Translations under genes and position numbers: made by a program
DNA from: a virus
Reading direction: 5' to 3' (one strand)
Virus record (IMG/VR): IMGVR_UViG_3300021964_000326
Coordinates: 1 to 30,163 of that record
Length of the DNA stretch: 30,163 nucleotides
The notes under the pieces: generated by a model
Told to the model about the DNA's origin: nothing
The model's input: only the letters and a program-made list of their open reading frames with translations
Database searches by the model: none
In this document: positions 21,043 to 28,512 of the stretch, in pieces
Layout of the letters: each line of letters begins with the position of its first letter
How positions within the stretch are numbered: position 1 is the first letter of the stretch

Positions 21043-22372
21043 TATCTCTATCCCGAATGAGTGGGCACCGCGCCCGCATCAGCTAGGACTGTTCAAAGCC
21101 TACGACGCAGGCACCAAGAGGTTCTGTGTGGTGTGGCATCGACGTGCAGGCAAGGACTCCACGGTACTGAACCTGTCGGCTAAGGCAATGCTAGAGCGGG
21201 TGGGTACATATTGGCACCTGTTCCCCTATCAAACCCAAGCCCGGAAGGCGATATGGAACGGAATAGACTCGCAGGGCAGGAAGATACTAGACCAAGTATT
21301 CCCGCAGGAGATCCGCAAGCGTACATCCTCACAGGAAATGCTGATCGAACTGGTAAACGGCAGCACATGGCAGCTGGCAGGATCAGACAACTATGATTCC
21401 TTGGTAGGTAGCAACCCAGTGGGGGTGGTGTTCAGTGAGTGGAGTCTATGTGATCCGAACGCATGGGCATACATCAGGCCGATACTTGCAGAAAACGATG
21501 GGTGGGCTTCGTTCATATACACGCCACGGGGCAAGAACCACGGCTACTCGCTCTACAACATGGCTCGCAAGTCTGATGACTGGTACTGCGAGAACCTGAC
21601 GGTAAACGACACCAAGAGAGAGGACGGATCGCCGGTCATCACGCACGAGATCATCGACCAAGAGCGTGCGGAGGGCATGGAAGAAGCACTGATACAGCAG
21701 GAGTTCTACGGGTCGTTTGAGTCACAGATCGCGGGAGCGTACTACGCAGACCAGATAAGCGCAGCCAAGGATCAGGGGCGCATCGGTAGACTGCCGATAG
21801 AACCCTCACTCCCTGTTCACACTGCTTGGGATTTAGGCATAGCGGATGCAATGAGTATCTGGCTGTTCCAATCGGTAGGCAAAGAGATCCGGCTTGTCCA
21901 CTACTACGAGGCCACAGGCAAGGGGATGGAGCATTACATCCAGTACCTGAACCAGTGGGCCAATACGAATGGGGTGATGCTAGGCACACATCTAGCACCG
22001 CATGATATCGAGGTGAGAGAGCTTACATCTGGACGATCACGCAAGGATGTGGCTAGGCAGATGGGTATAGCGTTTCGCACTGTGCAACGCCCACGAGTAA
22101 AGGCTGAAGGCATACAGGCTGTGAGGCGCATGTTCCCGAGGTTCTGGATAGACGACGAGAGAGCGGAGCAGGGATACAACTGCGTCGCATCATATCGACG
22201 TGAGTGGGATGAGAAGGCTGGTCGGTTCAGGGATAACCCGGTACATGACTGGGCATCACACGGAGCCGATGCACTGCAAACCCTCGCACTCGGGTGGAGA
22301 GAGAGTCTTTCACCGGCACACATGCAACGAGCACCACAGACGGCTAAGGTAAACTTCAATGTCTTCGGGTAA
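21035..22372 (+). CDS. Terminase large subunit
   Basis: A 445-residue protein, the phage DNA-packaging motor. The ATPase domain has Walker A-like WHRRAGKDST (34-43), Walker B-like GVVFSEW (130-136) and a coupling YTPRG motif (162-166). The nuclease domain has AWDLGIADAMSIWLF (Asp266, Asp271) and a C-terminal HDWASHGADAL motif that completes the RNase H-like acidic cluster. The length is short but normal for podovirus-type TerL. Together with Rad52 and circular permutation it suggests packaging from concatemers, perhaps headful. Cleavage type cannot be told from the sequence alone. Confidence 0.95.
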   Translation: MPSISIPNEWAPRPHQLGLFKAYDAGTKRFCVVWHRRAGKDSTVLNLSAKAMLERVGTYWHLFPYQTQARKAIWNGIDSQGRKILDQVFPQEIRKRTSSQEMLIELVNGSTWQLAGSDNYDSLVGSNPVGVVFSEWSLCDPNAWAYIRPILAENDGWASFIYTPRGKNHGYSLYNMARKSDDWYCENLTVNDTKREDGSPVITHEIIDQERAEGMEEALIQQEFYGSFESQIAGAYYADQISAAKDQGRIGRLPIEPSLPVHTAWDLGIADAMSIWLFQSVGKEIRLVHYYEATGKGMEHYIQYLNQWANTNGVMLGTHLAPHDIEVRELTSGRSRKDVARQMGIAFRTVQRPRVKAEGIQAVRRMFPRFWIDDERAEQGYNCVASYRREWDEKAGRFRDNPVHDWASHGADALQTLALGWRESLSPAHMQRAPQTAKVNFNVFG

Positions 22373-22697
22373 CTACTATGTCGTATTCACGAACAGCCGA
22401 GATCATTGGTGGTGTAGGTTCTTGCACCCTGACTATCAGCACTGCTATCTAATCAAGGCGGAAGCGGGGCGATGGATTGTGTACGGCAAGACCACAGACG
22501 GGCTAGACCTGTTCACGCTGCCAGACTTCAGTGCATCCGCTGGTAATATGGTCGTGGTCAAGGCTGAGGTCGAGGATAATCAGCGAGGTTTATTCATGCT
22601 CAACACTTGTGTGGGTCACATCAAGCACGCGCTAGGGATACGCAATCCGTTTATTCTTACGCCATACCAACTACATAAACATTTAACGAGGCACTAA
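22359..22697 (+). CDS. Conserved protein after TerL, possible Cys/His hydrolase fold
   Basis: A 112-residue protein overlapping the TerL end by 14 bases. It has aromatic motifs NSRDHWWCRFLHPDYQHCYL near residues 12-31 and a LNTCVGHIKHALGI motif (about 81-94), followed by FILTPYQLHKHL. An invariant-looking HCY histidine and a later Cys-Val with helix recall small cysteine hydrolases (NlpC/P60-like, permuted), but the match is by eye only. The family commonly sits between TerL and portal in podoviruses. Possible roles: prohead maturation or host-wall entry. Unknown. Confidence 0.75.
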   Translation: MSSGNYYVVFTNSRDHWWCRFLHPDYQHCYLIKAEAGRWIVYGKTTDGLDLFTLPDFSASAGNMVVVKAEVEDNQRGLFMLNTCVGHIKHALGIRNPFILTPYQLHKHLTRH

Positions 22698-22699
22698 CT

Positions 22700-22990
22700 A
22701 TGAAGAAGCCAAAGAAGCCAGAACCAACAGCCAGAGAAGTAGCGGTTACTGCACGACAGGAACGCGCACTGGATGAGGAAATAGCAGAGGAAGAAGGACG
22801 CTTGCGAGCACAAAGACGGGGCCAGCTGGGTACTCGTTCACTGTTAGCGGGAGCGCCGACAACCCGAAGGGCTGCGGCATCAGCAATGGGAAGGGGTAGA
22901 GCAGCAACTGCTAGGCCATCAATACCTGCAGCAACACGAGCAAGCATCTTGAGCGGTATCAATGTGAGGGGTATCGGGGGTGGCATGTGA
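22700..22990 (+). CDS. Small basic protein before the portal gene
   Basis: A 96-residue protein. Residues 1-45 are a charged helix (KKPKKPEPTAREVAVTARQE). The remainder is low-complexity, rich in Ala, Arg and Gly, with a GTRSLLAGAP segment typical of short proteins just ahead of podovirus portal genes. Probably disordered and basic, perhaps contacting DNA or the portal. The stop overlaps the portal GTG start. No assigned function. Confidence 0.72.
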   Translation: MKKPKKPEPTAREVAVTARQERALDEEIAEEEGRLRAQRRGQLGTRSLLAGAPTTRRAAASAMGRGRAATARPSIPAATRASILSGINVRGIGGGM

Positions 22991-24570
22991 AGTCGCCTAA
23001 ATACCTTGGCTCAGTCAAGGACATGAAGCGCAGAGAGAAGCGAGCGTTTGATACTGAGGGCATGTGGCACGACCAGATGTCTGATGTGTACGAATACTTC
23101 CTGCCTCAGCGTAACCTGTTCGAGACGGAGAACACGGGGCAGAAGAAGATGGATCGCATATTCGATTCCACCTCTCTCACTGCTATTCAACAGGCTGCTA
23201 GTAAGTTGCAGGAGAACATTGCTCCGATACAGGCGCGATGGGCTGCCTTCCAACCCAGCAACGAGGTCTTAGAGATACTCGATCAGGGTGAGGTGGGTGT
23301 CACTGAGCAACAGATACGCGAGAACCTCGACAAGCAGGCGAACATAGTCTTTGACTACATCAACCGCAGTAACTTCGGTACTCAGTTCTACGAAGCTGCG
23401 CTGGATCTGCTGATCGGTACAGCTACGCTACGCATCGACGAGACCGATGATGATATGAACCCCATCGTATTCCACTGCATACCGCAGAAGGGCATAGCGT
23501 TTGAGGAAGGGCCATTCGGTAACATCGAAACCCATTGGCGTAGGTTCAACGTCAAGGCTCGTTTGCTTGAGCGTATGTGGAAAGGCGTGGAAGTATCCGA
23601 GGCTGTACGGGCGCTGATTGATAACTCTCCCGACACTGACCTTGCGGTGAGTGAGGGCGTGGTATTCGAGCCTAAGTCCAAGCGGTACTACGGTTGCCTA
23701 TGGGTGAATGGTGAAGATCGGTTCTCATGGATTGAGGATTTCGGTGAAACGTCACCTTGGGTCACTGGTCGATACACAAAGGTAGCCGGTGAGGTGCGTG
23801 GTCGTGGGCCTGCAATGCAGTGTCTGCCCGATGTGCGCAGTCTGAACAAGGCCAAAGAGTTCGTATTGCAGAAGGCTGCTATCGACCTTGCAGGTATGTA
23901 CACAGCTACCGATGACGGTGTGACCAATCCCTACAACCTGACCATCGCACCGGGTGTAGTCATTCCAGTGGGGTCGAACAACACCAGTAACCCGTCAATC
24001 ATGCGTCTGGATACGGGCACCAACCTAGGACTAGCACAGTTCGAGATCACTGAACTGCAAAACTCCATCAAGTTGGCGCTATTCAACGACTTGAGAGATC
24101 CTACCGGGCCTGTCCGTACAGCTACCGAGATAGCCATTGAGAGCAGAGAGCTAGCCAAGCGCATCGGTTCTGCCTTTGGACGGCTACAAACAGAGGTCTT
24201 GATACCCATTCTCAAGCGGGTGGTATCTATCCTGATGCGTCGCGGGCTAATCATGCCGATCCAGCTAGACGGTAGGGACGTAGACGTTAAGTTTACCTCT
24301 CCTCTCGCTCGTGCTCAGGATGGTGAGGACTTGTTGTCACTCCAGCAGGCGGTGCAGTTCGTTGCCAATAACGCCGGGCCTGATCTGATTGCTACGTCAT
24401 TCAAGATCGAGGACTTCGGAAGCTACGTTGCACAGAAAACCGGCATGGCATCCGAGCTAGTCCGCAGTGATACGGAGAAACAACAGGCTATCCAAGCCGG
24501 AGCGCAGCAAGAGATGGCACAACAGCCCCAGATGCCCCCAGAATCGCCTCAGCTGCAGGTTGTTGAATGA
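22987..24570 (+). CDS. Portal (head-to-tail connector) protein
   Basis: GTG start at 22987, 527 residues, close to T7 gp8 (536). It shows the podovirus connector signature: MWHDQMSDVYEYFLPQRNLF (about 25-44), an IFDSTSLTAIQQAASKLQEN segment (58-77), PIQARWAAFQP, and a C-terminal TATEIAIESRELAKRIGSAFGRLQ-type helix near 380-403. Twelve copies form the ring at one capsid vertex, through which DNA enters and to which the tail binds. A Gln/Pro-rich tail closes the protein. It is coupled to the next gene by ATGA. Confidence 0.93.
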   Translation: MKSPKYLGSVKDMKRREKRAFDTEGMWHDQMSDVYEYFLPQRNLFETENTGQKKMDRIFDSTSLTAIQQAASKLQENIAPIQARWAAFQPSNEVLEILDQGEVGVTEQQIRENLDKQANIVFDYINRSNFGTQFYEAALDLLIGTATLRIDETDDDMNPIVFHCIPQKGIAFEEGPFGNIETHWRRFNVKARLLERMWKGVEVSEAVRALIDNSPDTDLAVSEGVVFEPKSKRYYGCLWVNGEDRFSWIEDFGETSPWVTGRYTKVAGEVRGRGPAMQCLPDVRSLNKAKEFVLQKAAIDLAGMYTATDDGVTNPYNLTIAPGVVIPVGSNNTSNPSIMRLDTGTNLGLAQFEITELQNSIKLALFNDLRDPTGPVRTATEIAIESRELAKRIGSAFGRLQTEVLIPILKRVVSILMRRGLIMPIQLDGRDVDVKFTSPLARAQDGEDLLSLQQAVQFVANNAGPDLIATSFKIEDFGSYVAQKTGMASELVRSDTEKQQAIQAGAQQEMAQQPQMPPESPQLQVVE

Positions 24571-24842
24571 GTTGGCAGAACATAGAGGGTAGGAATGAGG
24601 ACGCTCACAAGGCTTCTGCGGAGGTCAGAGAGCGTTTCTCTGAATTAACGAAGGCATATAGTCGGTGTTTTTCTACCGAAGACGGGCAAAAGGTGGTGGA
24701 GGATCTGACGCGGAAGTTCCTGCTAGAAAACTCCACAGACCTTGGCGCAAGGAACGTGGAATACGAGGCTGCCTATCACAATGGTGAGGCGGGAGTCATT
24801 CGTATGATCGTTCACTACATACAGCAAGCGGAGAAGGTATGA
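24567..24842 (+). CDS. Bbp19-like phage protein
   Basis: A 91-residue protein. It reads GRNEDAHKASAEVRERFSEL, then YSRCFSTEDGQKVVEDLTRK, and a YEAAYHNGEAGVIRMIVHY end. The FSTEDG...L and AAYHNGEAG motifs match the Bbp19-like family known from Bordetella phage BPP-1-type podoviruses. Function is unknown. It always lies, as far as I know, between portal and scaffold genes, suggesting a head-assembly role. It overlaps portal and the next gene by 4 bases each. Confidence 0.82.
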   Translation: MSWQNIEGRNEDAHKASAEVRERFSELTKAYSRCFSTEDGQKVVEDLTRKFLLENSTDLGARNVEYEAAYHNGEAGVIRMIVHYIQQAEKV

Positions 24843-25180
24843 GCGAAGTGGAACAATTGGAAGAAGTGGAAGAAGTGAAGCCCAAGAAACGGGCAACCAA
24901 GAGCAAGATCGAAGTGGTTTGCTCTGAACCCGAGTACCTGAAGAAGATTAAGTTTGATATGGAGTGGCTGCAAAAGATCGGCACTCAGTACGGTATTGAT
25001 CGGTTCGAGTACATACACAAATTCAGGGCGTTTCGTTGCTGCAAGTCCGGTCAACACGTTGATTGGGTGGATGTAAACGATGTCGCGCTGTTAAACGGTG
25101 AGCGGAGACTGGTACAGATCCTTCTCAAGCACCAACCTGTAAGCCCCAAGCGGGCGGTAATTAACTATCCTTGGAGATAA
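24839..25180 (+). CDS. Head-region protein of unknown function
   Basis: A 113-residue protein with a very acidic N-terminus (EVEQLEEVEEVKPKKRATKS) followed by a folded part: IEVVCSEPEYLKKIKFDMEW, a GIDRFEYIHKFRAFRCCKSG stretch and a VDVNDVALLNGERRLVQILL helix. The start overlaps the Bbp19-like stop (ATGA). No known family. Four cysteines exist in the middle part. The gene order suggests a minor head or assembly protein. Confidence 0.7.
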   Translation: MSEVEQLEEVEEVKPKKRATKSKIEVVCSEPEYLKKIKFDMEWLQKIGTQYGIDRFEYIHKFRAFRCCKSGQHVDWVDVNDVALLNGERRLVQILLKHQPVSPKRAVINYPWR

Positions 25181-25182
25181 GA

Positions 25183-25926
25183 ATGTCAGAGGCCGTTGAA
25201 AACGACACCCTTGAAAGCAATGAACCTACGTCCCTTGTGGATGCAGCAGAACCCACACTCTCTGAAGGTGAGTACTTCTTAACGGAAGGAATCAAGGGTA
25301 CTGGTGACACGCCCGAGTGGTACAAGGCAGAGAAGTATAAGTCCGTGGCTGACCAAGCCAAGGCATACACAGAATTAGAAAAGAAGTTCGGCGGCTTTAC
25401 CGGTGCCCCCAAAGATGGATACGCCATACCAGAGGGAGTGGAGCAAGGCGACGAACTAATGGACGCGCTCAAAGGCTTTGCCGAGAAAACCAACATGAAT
25501 CAGGACTCGTTCAACGAGGCTTGGGATCTGTTGATTTCTCAGAGCGAGGCGGTAGAGGAAGTATCTGCCGAAATGGAGATGCAGCGTCTAGGTGATAACG
25601 CTCCCGAGCGGGTAAAGACTGTTGAGCAGTTCATGAAGAACAACCTCGACAGCGATACCTACGAGAAGGTGCGCTATGCGGTTAACAGCGCGGAGTCTAT
25701 CGAACTGGTAGAGGCGCTAATCGGCGCTACGGCTCCGGCCAAGCTACCTATCGACGGACACATCGAACCCGGCGGCCTGACATGGGGCGATATTGAGGTT
25801 GAGATGTTCAAGAAAGACGAGAACGGACAGCTACTTAGGTCGGTTGATCGCAACCATGAAGCTAAAATTCAGCGAATGATGAAAGAATTTGGTGGTGATA
25901 AGCCATATTCGCAGACATTTGGCTAA
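25183..25926 (+). CDS. Scaffolding protein
   Basis: ATG at 25183, preceded by GGAGATAAGA. The TTG at 25171 is in frame but would overlap the previous gene. 247 residues, acidic, largely helical, with a WYKAEKYKSVADQAKAYTEL segment (near 50-69), a KFGGFTGAPKDGYAIPEG segment typical of podovirus scaffolds, and a short basic C-terminus (HEAKIQRMMKEFGGDKP) that would bind capsid. T7 gp9 is 307. It lies directly before the capsid promoter and gene, as in T7-type heads. Confidence 0.85.
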   Translation: MSEAVENDTLESNEPTSLVDAAEPTLSEGEYFLTEGIKGTGDTPEWYKAEKYKSVADQAKAYTELEKKFGGFTGAPKDGYAIPEGVEQGDELMDALKGFAEKTNMNQDSFNEAWDLLISQSEAVEEVSAEMEMQRLGDNAPERVKTVEQFMKNNLDSDTYEKVRYAVNSAESIELVEALIGATAPAKLPIDGHIEPGGLTWGDIEVEMFKKDENGQLLRSVDRNHEAKIQRMMKEFGGDKPYSQTFG

Positions 25927-25934
25927 ATTTATTA

Positions 25935-25961
25935 TTGACAAACCTGTATTTGTGGTATCTT
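25935..25961 (+). promoter_or_regulatory. Capsid gene promoter
   Basis: A perfect -35 TTGACA (25935-25940) and TATCTT (25956-25961) with a short 15-base spacer; TCTTAA at 25958 would give 17. It lies in the only large gap of the late region and would start a transcript with a leader of about 135 bases ahead of the major capsid gene, allowing extra capsid output. Confidence 0.65.
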
Positions 25962-25986
25962 AACAAGGTCGGATACCCCATTTGGG

Positions 25987-26080
25987 CCTGACAGATTTAG
26001 GTTAAGGACTGACCGATCTGTCGGGTACTCAGTTTAAGACCTTAGAGTGAGAGGCAATCACGCCTCGTTAAATTAATTTT
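25987..26080 (+). promoter_or_regulatory. Structured 5' leader of the capsid transcript
   Basis: Stem 1: CCTGACAGAT (25987-25996) pairs with ATCTGTCGGG (26016-26025), 10 bp with one U-G pair, with an inner GGT/ACC (26000-26002 with 26012-26014). Stem 2: GAGGC (26051-26055) pairs with GCCTC (26062-26066), followed by an A/T-rich stretch ending in TTTT. Stem 2 resembles a weak terminator, so the leader could be an attenuator or antiterminator, or may stabilise the message. Function is inferred. Confidence 0.5.
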
Positions 26081-26101
26081 GACAACTTTGAGGACTTAGT
26101 A

Positions 26102-26935
26102 ATGTCAAAGAATCTATCCGCTGTCGCGGTAACCGAGTTTGACAGTATGGTCAAACATGCCTATCAGGGCATGGGCTTGCTGAAGAACGCGGTAACGCTG
26201 CGTAATAATGTAGTAGGTGATACCTACAAATTCCGTCGTATGGGCAAAGGTCTTGCCAACCAGAAGTCTACTTCTGATCTGGTAACTCCAATGGACGTGG
26301 GCCATGAGTTCAAGACTGCCACATTGGCAAACTGGAACGCTCCTGAGTACACGGACATCTTTGATGCCGCCGAGGTTAACTTCGATGAGAAGCAAGAGCT
26401 TGCTTCAACCATCGCTGGTGCCTTGGGCCGTCGTTGTGACCAATTGGTTATCGACGCTATGGACGGCTCTACCCCTCTCACCACTGCTGTCGCTGCTGGC
26501 GGTACTAACCTGTCAATGGAGAAAGTTATCTCCGCACAGGTAGAGCTGCGCGATCAAGGCGTACCGAACACTGAGTTGTTCGCCGCCATTGAAGCTGGTG
26601 GTCTGGGCGGTTTGTTGAATGATGAGAAAGCTACTTCTGGCGACTATCAAGCTATCAAGGCTTTGGTTGCTGGTGAAGTTAACACTCTTGTGGGCTTCCA
26701 GTTCATCATCATCGAAACTCGCACCGAGGGTGGATTGACCGAAGCGGCTAACGTCGTTGACTCATGGTTCTTCCAGCGTCCTGCTGTTGGCCTAGCCATC
26801 GGCATCGACATGAAGACCGAAGTTAACTGGATCGCTGAACGTACTGCTTGGTTGACCAACGGTATGCTGAAAGCTGGCTCTGTCGTTCGCGACGAGGGTG
26901 GTCTAGTTAAAGTTCAATACGACAAGACCGCATAA
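26102..26935 (+). CDS. Major capsid protein
   Basis: A 277-residue protein encoded after promoter, structured leader and AGGA ribosome site. The pattern AVTEFDSMVKHAYQGMGLLK, TLRNNVVGDTYKFRRMGKGL, then APEYTDIFDAAEVNFDEKQE matches the short HK97-fold capsid proteins of small podoviruses. The C-terminal half contains NVVDSWFFQRPAVGLAIGID and ERTAWLTNGMLKAGSVV, both typical. At about 277 residues it is near the lower limit for this fold. It assembles on the scaffold encoded upstream. Confidence 0.9.
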   Translation: MSKNLSAVAVTEFDSMVKHAYQGMGLLKNAVTLRNNVVGDTYKFRRMGKGLANQKSTSDLVTPMDVGHEFKTATLANWNAPEYTDIFDAAEVNFDEKQELASTIAGALGRRCDQLVIDAMDGSTPLTTAVAAGGTNLSMEKVISAQVELRDQGVPNTELFAAIEAGGLGGLLNDEKATSGDYQAIKALVAGEVNTLVGFQFIIIETRTEGGLTEAANVVDSWFFQRPAVGLAIGIDMKTEVNWIAERTAWLTNGMLKAGSVVRDEGGLVKVQYDKTA

Positions 26936-26947
26936 GGAGGATCTCTC

Positions 26948-27205
26948 ATGGCTTTTGATTACAGCAAACTTTCCCGCATTGGTGGGATGGGCGATGCTCA
27001 GAAGGTGTACTCGTATGCCTCTGTTGACTCTATCGCCACGGTTACTGGTACGGATTACTTCCTGCCAGCAATCAACGAGTTGCAGGTCAATGACGTTATC
27101 TTCGTAAGTGATAGCGACGCTGCGGCTGTTACCGTTACGTTTGTAAAGACGAACGACGGCAGCACGATTGACTGTGCATCTGGTACGGCGCTAGGCGACG
27201 CCTAG
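26948..27205 (+). CDS. Small capsid-linked protein (decoration-like)
   Basis: An 85-residue protein preceded by a strong AAGGAGG site 7 bases upstream, so highly made. MAFDYSKLSRIGGMGDAQKV leads into a beta-rich body: DYFLPAINELQVNDVIFVSD, then VTVTFVKTNDG. It sits between capsid and a strong terminator and so belongs to the capsid transcript. A decoration or head-completion role is likely but unproven. Its first half is alignable with the N-terminus of the 27810 protein. Confidence 0.75.
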   Translation: MAFDYSKLSRIGGMGDAQKVYSYASVDSIATVTGTDYFLPAINELQVNDVIFVSDSDAAAVTVTFVKTNDGSTIDCASGTALGDA

Positions 27206-27210
27206 TTTGG

Positions 27211-27241
27211 GTGGGGGGTTTCGGCCCCCCGCTCTTTTTTT
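27211..27241 (+). terminator. Strong Rho-independent terminator after the capsid genes
   Basis: GTGGGGGG (27211-27218) pairs with CCCCCCGC (27225-27232), 8 bp with one U-G pair, loop of six, followed by CTTTTTTT to 27241. It would end most capsid transcripts and raise capsid output relative to the tail genes, which depend on read-through. Confidence 0.92.
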
Positions 27242-27252
27242 GAGGATAAGAT

Positions 27253-27810
27253 ATGGCGAGTAAGATCGACCTAGTAAGTAACGCGCTGATCCTTATTGGT
27301 GATTCGCCTATTAACACGCTAGACGGGAACACTCGTGCCCAGCAGGTTGGGTCTAACCTGTACGACAACATTGTAAAGTTTGAACTGACCAAACATCGGT
27401 GGGGGTTTGCCCGTAAGAAGGCCCAACTTTCACTAACGACCGATGTCCCTGCAGATCCTGAGTGGCAATCTATCTACCAACTGCCATCTGACCTTCTGGT
27501 ACTTATCAAGTTATACCCCAACACCGGCTATCAAGTGTATGGCGACAAGGTATATACCAATGGTAAGTCCGCTCTGTACTGCGACTACATATATGACGTA
27601 CCTGAGAGTGAGTGGCCTGTTTACTTCTCGAAGATGATTGAGTACGCATTAGCCAAGGACTTCGCTACGAGCGTCAGGGACAGCGTTTCTGCAAGGGGAG
27701 AGATGGCTGCGGAGTACCTGAATGCGTCCCGTATGGCGCGTTTTACGGACTCTCAGCAGCATCCACAGACGAGGATACACAGCAACCCGTTCACAAATGT
27801 GAGGTACTAA
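27253..27810 (+). CDS. Tail tubular protein A, T7 gp11-like
   Basis: A 185-residue protein (T7 gp11 is 196). It begins SKIDLVSNALILIGDSPINT, the usual start of podovirus gp11-type gatekeepers, then YDNIVKFELTKHRWGFARKK, WQSIYQLPSDLLVLIKLYP and a helical end LAKDFATSVRDSVSARGEM. Twelve copies join the portal and form the top of the tail. A GAGGATAA site precedes it. The stop overlaps the next start (TAATG). Confidence 0.9.
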   Translation: MASKIDLVSNALILIGDSPINTLDGNTRAQQVGSNLYDNIVKFELTKHRWGFARKKAQLSLTTDVPADPEWQSIYQLPSDLLVLIKLYPNTGYQVYGDKVYTNGKSALYCDYIYDVPESEWPVYFSKMIEYALAKDFATSVRDSVSARGEMAAEYLNASRMARFTDSQQHPQTRIHSNPFTNVRY

Positions 27811-28511
27811 TGGCTTTCGACTTCGAGTCATTCAGTCGCCACGGCGGAACTACTCCCTCACCCTCTTGGTGGACATACCAAACGTCTGATACATGGGACG
27901 TTGTGCTGAGTGATGGGTACTTCAACACCGCATTTACTTCTGTAAACGTAAACGACTTTATCGTTGTCCGAGCTAGTGTTACCACGTTTATGTGCCGAGT
28001 TACGGCGGTAGGCATTCGGACTGTTACTGTGGTTCGTGAGGACTTCGTAGCAGCCACGGGCATTGGTAGTGCTACGTTTGCTTCTACTGTTGACGTTGTA
28101 CCGGCTCAGGCGGACACGGCATATCAGGTGCCGTTCAATACAGCTGTCACTAATAGCGGCGGTATCACTTTGAACCCATCTGACAACACCAAGATTGAGT
28201 TCGCAGAGGGTGGTACGTACCTGATTACCGGCAACATCCAGCTATTTAGCAACTCGGCATCATCAAAGGTGTTTTATTTTTTTCCTAGTATTAACGGGGT
28301 CACTACCGGCACCAAGTCTGCGAGATACACTCTCCATGAGAATAGTTCATACAAGAGCATTGGGGTTTCCTCAGCCCTAACATTGGCTGCTGGTGACTAC
28401 ATTCAGGCTAATTACGCTGCAAGTGACACGAATGCGTGGATGGATGCGGCTGCTGCTACGGCATTTGCACCAGCTACTAACGCTATTCAGATCTCTATTA
28501 TTAAGTTTTAA
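27810..28511 (+). CDS. Tail-region protein with C1q-like C-terminal domain
   Basis: A 233-residue protein. Residues 1-85 (MAFDFESFSRHGGTTPSPSW, then SDGYFNTAFTSVNVNDFIVV) resemble the small 26948 protein. Residues about 95-233 follow the C1q/TNF jelly-roll pattern: PFNTAVTNSGGITL, then FAEGGTYLITGNIQLFSNSA, SALTLAAGDYIQANY, and a final ATNAIQISII strand. Such trimeric domains bind surface ligands. Sited between tubular A and B, it could be an adhesion or head-fibre protein. Family roles are inferred. Confidence 0.75.
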   Translation: MAFDFESFSRHGGTTPSPSWWTYQTSDTWDVVLSDGYFNTAFTSVNVNDFIVVRASVTTFMCRVTAVGIRTVTVVREDFVAATGIGSATFASTVDVVPAQADTAYQVPFNTAVTNSGGITLNPSDNTKIEFAEGGTYLITGNIQLFSNSASSKVFYFFPSINGVTTGTKSARYTLHENSSYKSIGVSSALTLAAGDYIQANYAASDTNAWMDAAAATAFAPATNAIQISIIKF

Positions 28512-28512
28512 G

